Assembly (NCBI GenBank): GCA_963742925.1
Contig: CAVUNV010000017.1
Coordinates: 32,130-96,129, forward strand
Length of the DNA stretch: 64,000 nt
Reading direction: 5' to 3'
Source: PALSA-612 sp963742925
GTDB taxonomy: Bacteria; Actinomycetota; Thermoleophilia; Gaiellales; Gaiellaceae
Part shown: piece by piece, positions 60,500 to 64,000 of the stretch
Numbering within the stretch: position 1 is the stretch's first letter
Layout of the letters: every line of letters starts with the position of its first letter
The notes under the pieces: model-generated
What the model was told of the DNA's origin: nothing
The model's input: only the letters and a program-made list of their open reading frames with translations
The model's database searches: none
Position numbers and translations under genes: made by a program

Positions 60500-61305
60500 G
60501 CGGCCGGGCCCAGCCCGTACAGCCCGAGCACGAACTCGTGGCTGCGGGTCATCAATTCGAGCGCGATCCTGCACGCCTCCGGCGCATCCCCCGCCTCGAT
60601 CGCGTCGACGACTCCGCGGTGAGAGGCGACGCTGAAGTCGAGGCTGCCGAACCGCCGTACGGCGGCGTCGGCCGCGAGCCCGAGATCGCTCTGCAGTCGC
60701 CCCCGGATCTCGTCGAGCGCCCGGACGAGGAAGCGATTTCCGGCTGCCGCGGCGATCGCGGCGTGGAAGGCACGATCCGCCTCGTTGTATGCGACCCCCG
60801 ACTCGACCGCGCCCGCAAGGTTCTCCGCGCAGCGCCGGAGGTTCGCCACCTGCTCCGGTGAAGCACGGCTCGCCGCCAGCTCCGCAACCTGCAGCTCGAG
60901 CACCTGGCGCGCCTCGATGAGCTCCTCCGCTTCCTTCCGCTCGAGTGGGGCCGCGCCGGCCTCGACGCGGGCGTCGTCGGCGACGAACGTGCCCCGGGCA
61001 GCACGCGTCTCGATGTGGCCCGAGCTCACCAGCATGCTGATCGCCTCGCGTACGGATCCGACACTGACCGAGAAGGCACCGGCGAGCTCGCGATGTCCCG
61101 GAAGACGGTCGCCGGTCATCAGCTCGCCGCTCGCTATGCGCCGGCGAAGTTCAGCCGCGATCGCCCGCGGGAAGCGTTTCGCGCGGTGCCTGAGCCGAGG
61201 GGGGCTGGGAGAGGCGTCACTGTTCGGAACAGTTGAATCGCCGTTGCGCCCAGGTCTTGGCGCCCTCGCCGACGTAGTCGGCCGTCGGTCCGAGAAGCTT
61301 CTCAA
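60490..61305 (-). CDS. FadR-subfamily GntR regulator, start uncertain
   Basis: The winged helix (FPRAIAAELRRRIASGELMT, RELAGAFSVSVGSVREAISM) and the helical FCD ligand domain (IEARQVLELQVAELAASRAS, NEADRAFHAAIAAAAGNRFL) are clear. It likely controls the dehydratase operon that ends against it. The only standard in-frame start is the TTG at 61305, which would add about 40 odd residues. A GTG at 61220, one base out of frame, would give TPLPAPPRLRHRAKRF if a base is missing in the C6 run near 61198-61203. Confidence 0.85.
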   Translation of the reverse strand: MRSFSDRRPTTSARAPRPGRNGDSTVPNSDASPSPPRLRHRAKRFPRAIAAELRRRIASGELMTGDRLPGHRELAGAFSVSVGSVREAISMLVSSGHIETRAARGTFVADDARVEAGAAPLERKEAEELIEARQVLELQVAELAASRASPEQVANLRRCAENLAGAVESGVAYNEADRAFHAAIAAAAGNRFLVRALDEIRGRLQSDLGLAADAAVRRFGSLDFSVASHRGVVDAIEAGDAPEACRIALELMTRSHEFVLGLYGLGPAAQT

Positions 61306-61351
61306 GCAGCTTTGCTGAACCTAGAAGGGCCAAGCCGGTACCAAGATCCAT
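61217..61351 (-). pseudogene. DUF4393-like N-terminal fragment, 44 aa
   Basis: The ATG at 61351 has a strong AGGAGGCG and opens MDLGTGLALLGSAKLLEKLL, GPTADYVGEGAKTWAQRRFN, resembling the start of DUF4393-type proteins as I remember them. It stops after 44 residues at 61217, where it runs into the FadR region. It is probably a truncated gene at the edge of the islet. Confidence 0.55.
61219..61233. promoter_or_regulatory. 15-nt palindrome ACTGTTC-G-GAACAGT
   Basis: A perfect inverted repeat with 7-bp arms sits at the junction of the DUF4393 fragment and the FadR coding region. It could be a GntR operator or a recombination site. Confidence 0.5.
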
Positions 61352-61386
61352 GCACGCCTCCTACCTTTCCGTCCACGACCGTCATG

Positions 61387-62346
61387 TTAGCCGGGGCGTC
61401 GATATACCCGGATCGCCCCAGAAATCGAACATACTGCGCCTTTCCTCCTCGAATGAAGTTCAAACTGTGGCAAGTGGATCCATTCCGGCGGAACCACGTG
61501 GGACCACATTCGAAACCTGACCGCCTCCGTTGAGATCTGGACGCCAACAGAGTGCAGGTCGACCTCGTAGCACTGCGCATACGTCGAGTGTGCGGGATTC
61601 GGAAACGTATCCTTAAATAGGCGATTGTATTCGGGCTGGAAATACCGAATCAGGGAGGCTTCCGTGAAGTTGATGTTCAATTGGTCTGACCCGGCACGCG
61701 AGAGTACCTCATCAACGTGCTCGTCGTCCTGTTCGACCTCGTCTCGATCGTTTGGTCTTTGCGGCCATCAAACGTCGCCAGAAGCCATTCCTCGAAGGAA
61801 ACCAGCGTGATCCAAATTTCCTGGTCGGGCGTTCGGCGCTGAGCTTCAGCGTATATTCCCTGAAGCGTCGAATGGCTTGCCAGTCGTTCGGGTGCCGTAC
61901 GGGAACCCTCGACGCCATACGATTGGCCGATATAGAGCACCTCGAAGTCGAAGTACTCAAACATCGAGGGGCAGGCGCTTGCGAGCAGCAAGGATGATTT
62001 CCCGCCAGATAAATGGGTGCCGTCAGCCCCTTTGATTTCGAATTCCGAGAAGGGGTACTGGGAGAGCATCTCAACAATCTGCTGTGCCAAGCCGATTTGG
62101 GACATCGATATTTATTGGCTCTCGCCGATCCTGGCGTTGTATCCAAAAAGTACCGTTGACACGGCTTGAAGAGAACCGGAAGGACTCCGGGTCCAGCGTT
62201 ATCCGCGGCCTTCTGCCGACGAAATATATGTGAAACGGGGGATAGTCTTTTCTCTGGAGGCCAGGTAAGTCGCCCTGCTGAAGTTGCAAGACGTACGTCG
62301 CGTCCATATTGAGCGAGAACTCGCTGACGAATTTCCGGGACCGCAT
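61387..62346 (-). CDS. conserved-looking unknown protein of the islet (two frame breaks)
   Basis: The ATG at 62346 follows GGAGGAGG. The protein can be assembled from three frames: MRSRKFVSEFSLNMDATYVL to GTFWIQRQDRREPINI; SQIGLAQQIVEMLSQYPFSE to LYIGQSYGVEGSRTAPERLA; and NINFTEASLIRYFQPEYNRL to GAIRVYRRPG. One extra base near 62105 and one missing near 61740 explain the breaks; total length about 319. I do not recognise the family. It lies between the TIR-like gene and the DUF4393 fragment on the same strand. Confidence 0.6.
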
Positions 62347-62443
62347 GAGCAGGCAACCTCCTCCGGCTAACGCTATCGTGTTCAGCGGCGGACGCGAAGC
62401 GGCCGTCTGCAACACGTGGTTAAACCGCTCGGTATCGCACCGC

Positions 62444-63182
62444 TCATGCGATGACCAGATTCATGTCCAACTCGAGCTTCGCCGCCTTCATTTCCTTTGC
62501 CAGTTTCAGTTTCCATCCGTCGCCATCGTCCATGGGAACGTAGAGGATGCCATGCAAGTCGGAGGGGAGGTCAACTGCTCCCTTGTAGAGAGCACATACA
62601 TGCGACCTTGTGAGTCTGCCAATGAAGTATCCCAGCTCGAGCACGACGTTCTGCCTTGCTCGGCCGCGGAGCTTCGGATTGCGCGTGTCCCAAATCGTCG
62701 GGTGTCAAGAGAACCACCGCGTATGCCACGTCTGCGTGGTGCTCGAACTTTTCAATGATCGTCCTTCCTTCGTTCGCGTGCTCCCCCAAGGATCACGGGT
62801 CTCAAATGCAGTTGTTCGAGAAAACGTGCGACCGCCTGTTTGGCGGCCTCATCGTGACCATGGACAACGAACACGCGCTTCGTCGGGGTCCAGGACGGCG
62901 CAGTCGGTGGACGGGCGCGGCAACATCGAGATCAGCGCGCCTCTCCTCGAGCCGAGAAATCAAACCGTCGAGAATGGTGACCGCCTGTTGCATTCCGGCC
63001 GCGAACTTTCGCGGAGCCTCGTGGTCACCGCCGATGAGTTTGGGCCCCTTCCAGATTGTGACACTCGTGCTCTTCGTACTCCATCGAGTTGGGACCGACG
63101 AAGACGTCTCGATGGAATCGCGAGGTTGTGATTCGGCGACCGACCTTGCGTTGTCACGGAACCTTGCTCCAGTGACCGACAT
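62444..63182 (-). CDS. TIR-like nucleotide-binding domain protein (PF10137/CAP12-TIR type), frame breaks
   Basis: The C-terminal half has the family order KRVFVVHGHDEAAKQAVARF, GEHANEGRTIIEKFEHHADV, AYAVVLLTPDDLG, RARQNVVLELGYFIGRLTRS and GILYVPMDDGDGWKLKLAKE. The N-terminal half reads GGDHEAPRKFAAGMQQAVTI. The parts lie in three frames: one missing base near 62915-62921, one extra in CCCCC at 62783-62787 and one extra near 62690. The ATG at 63182 overlaps the upstream stop (TGATG). Corrected length 245. Such TIR-like domains occur in CBASS/Pycsar-type phage defence; no nucleotide cyclase is visible here. Confidence 0.72.
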
Positions 63183-63875
63183 CACAAACGCCGGAAGCTT
63201 TTGAACGCCGGCGCCGACGTGCTCCGAGAAACAGCGCCTCCAGTGACGTCGGCTTCCGATTTGATCTGGACGGGCGGTGGCTGATAGAGGGCGCCGCCGT
63301 TCCCGCTTCTCCGTTGATTGTGATCCAGCAGCGGCCGGTGTTCGCCGGTCTGAAGGACGTTCCACCAGCCGTGCGCCTCCGGGTAACAAACACCAGCACC
63401 TTTCTGTCACGGCGCTGATGCGGTACACCCACACTCGCCTAAACACGTTCGGCTGTGCGTCGATCAGAGGCCGCATGACGTAGCCCGCATGCCATTTGAA
63501 TCCTGAGTCGTCGAACACGGGGACGTCACCCACCAGCTGATTCTCGTTATCGTAGTAGAGGATCAAGTCGACAGGCGCTCCCGAGGCGACGTACGCTTTC
63601 CCAAGCTTCGTGCGTAGCATTTCGCGTTCTGGCAGCCGGACGTCCTCGTCGCGATTTGACACCGTCTCTCCCCGGAGCAGCCTGAGCTTGAGGCGCTGCA
63701 TTCCCTTGTCCAAAAGACGGCCGAGTTCAAAATACACCGTTTCTCCGTGGATCTTGCAGCGAACGTCGGGCTCGGGAGGTCTGCAGCTTTCGACGGTTTC
63801 ATTGTCCACGACGAGGTTCGCTGCGCTCGCGAACTCGAGGAAGACCTCGCGCTCGTGTACTTCCTTTTCGTCCAC
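63182..63875 (-). CDS. unknown protein upstream of the TIR-like gene (frame breaks)
   Basis: From the GTG at 63875 the frame reads DEKEVHEREVFLEFASAANL, PEPDVRCKIHGETVYFELGR and DLILYYDNENQLVGDVPVFD up to VYRISAVTE. Two missing bases (in AAA near 63402 and GGG near 63382) would continue it as KVLVFVTRE and AHGWWNVLQTGEHRPLLDHN to FKSFRRL, stopping at 63182. The PD...E pattern hints at a nuclease-like fold but the catalytic Lys is not evident. About 231 residues; family not recognised. Confidence 0.55.
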
Positions 63876-64000
63876 GTTATTCCCCTGTCCGTCTAACTAG
63901 TATTCTCCCGCGAAAGATAGCCAATATCAAAACGATACCGCGGCGCCCGGGGTCGGTGCGCCCATCGATATTTCAGGAGGTTGCGCACCAAAGGGCGATC
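63876..64000. other. end of window, no gene recognised
   Basis: About 125 nt upstream of the islet operon; GC is lower near 63900-63945. It probably holds the operon's promoter, but no box can be fixed. Confidence 0.4.

Overview
The window is a high-GC, gene-dense stretch of a deep-branching Actinomycetota chromosome. I infer class Thermoleophilia (Gaiellales/Solirubrobacterales-like) from base composition, the order of the housekeeping genes and the abundance of leaderless-type promoters; no marker was searched. No IS element, CRISPR array or prophage was seen, and no gene-free stretch exceeds 300 bases.

Layout. 1-5 kb: a partial LysR regulator divergent from a DMT exporter, then yceD, an ABC-F ATPase, a cupin (minus strand) and rpmF. 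5-6.5 kb: a secreted beta-helix protein. 6.6-18.9 kb: a housekeeping block in which plsX-acpP-rnc-smc-ftsY, then ffh-rpsP-KH protein-rimM-trmD-lepB-rplS-rnhB-yraN, are split by a secreted collagen-like gene; lepB carries an N-terminal J-like domain and rplS overlaps rnhB by 188 bp. 19-25 kb: a DNA methylase, comM(yifB)-dprA, a degenerate metallo-beta-lactamase protein, an FAD oxidoreductase and a cupin. 25-32 kb: a secreted YWTD-type repeat protein, a GNAT, an ornithine-cyclodeaminase-like gene with three transhydrogenase genes, an HD-GYP protein and an isocitrate/isopropylmalate-dehydrogenase-like gene. 32-46 kb: a zinc-ribbon protein, addB-addA, nth, a PAS protein, a K+ channel, trxB, rmuC, a His/Asp-rich small protein, dinG, a His-rich membrane protein and tRNA-Leu(UAA).

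46.4-61.3 kb is an accessory catabolic region. On the minus strand an IclR regulator heads a corrinoid methyl-transfer operon (corrinoid protein, pterin methyltransferase, RACo-type activator, DUF1638, 'virulence factor' protein). It continues into carbohydrate-type genes (xylose-isomerase-like TIM barrel, Gfo/Idh/MocA oxidoreductase, two SDRs, DUF4432 epimerase-like). Divergently, a UroD-type methyltransferase is translationally coupled to a YjhG/YagF-type sugar-acid dehydratase, with a FadR-type regulator behind it. I infer O-demethylation of a methoxylated sugar or polyol, with the methyl group passing to tetrahydrofolate and the carbon skeleton being oxidised and dehydrated.

61.2-63.9 kb is a small, lower-GC minus-strand operon with a TIR-like (PF10137-type) gene, two unrecognised genes and a short DUF4393-like fragment; it resembles a defence islet.

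Two cautions. First, seven conserved genes outside that islet (including ffh and rnc) are each broken by exactly one extra base, often in a G/C run, which looks like residual sequencing error; the islet has about seven more indels of both signs. Second, at least 17 protein genes and the tRNA have a TANNNT box 6-10 nt before the start, so many coordinates assume leaderless initiation; several operon genes start at NTGA overlaps, including two with CTG.
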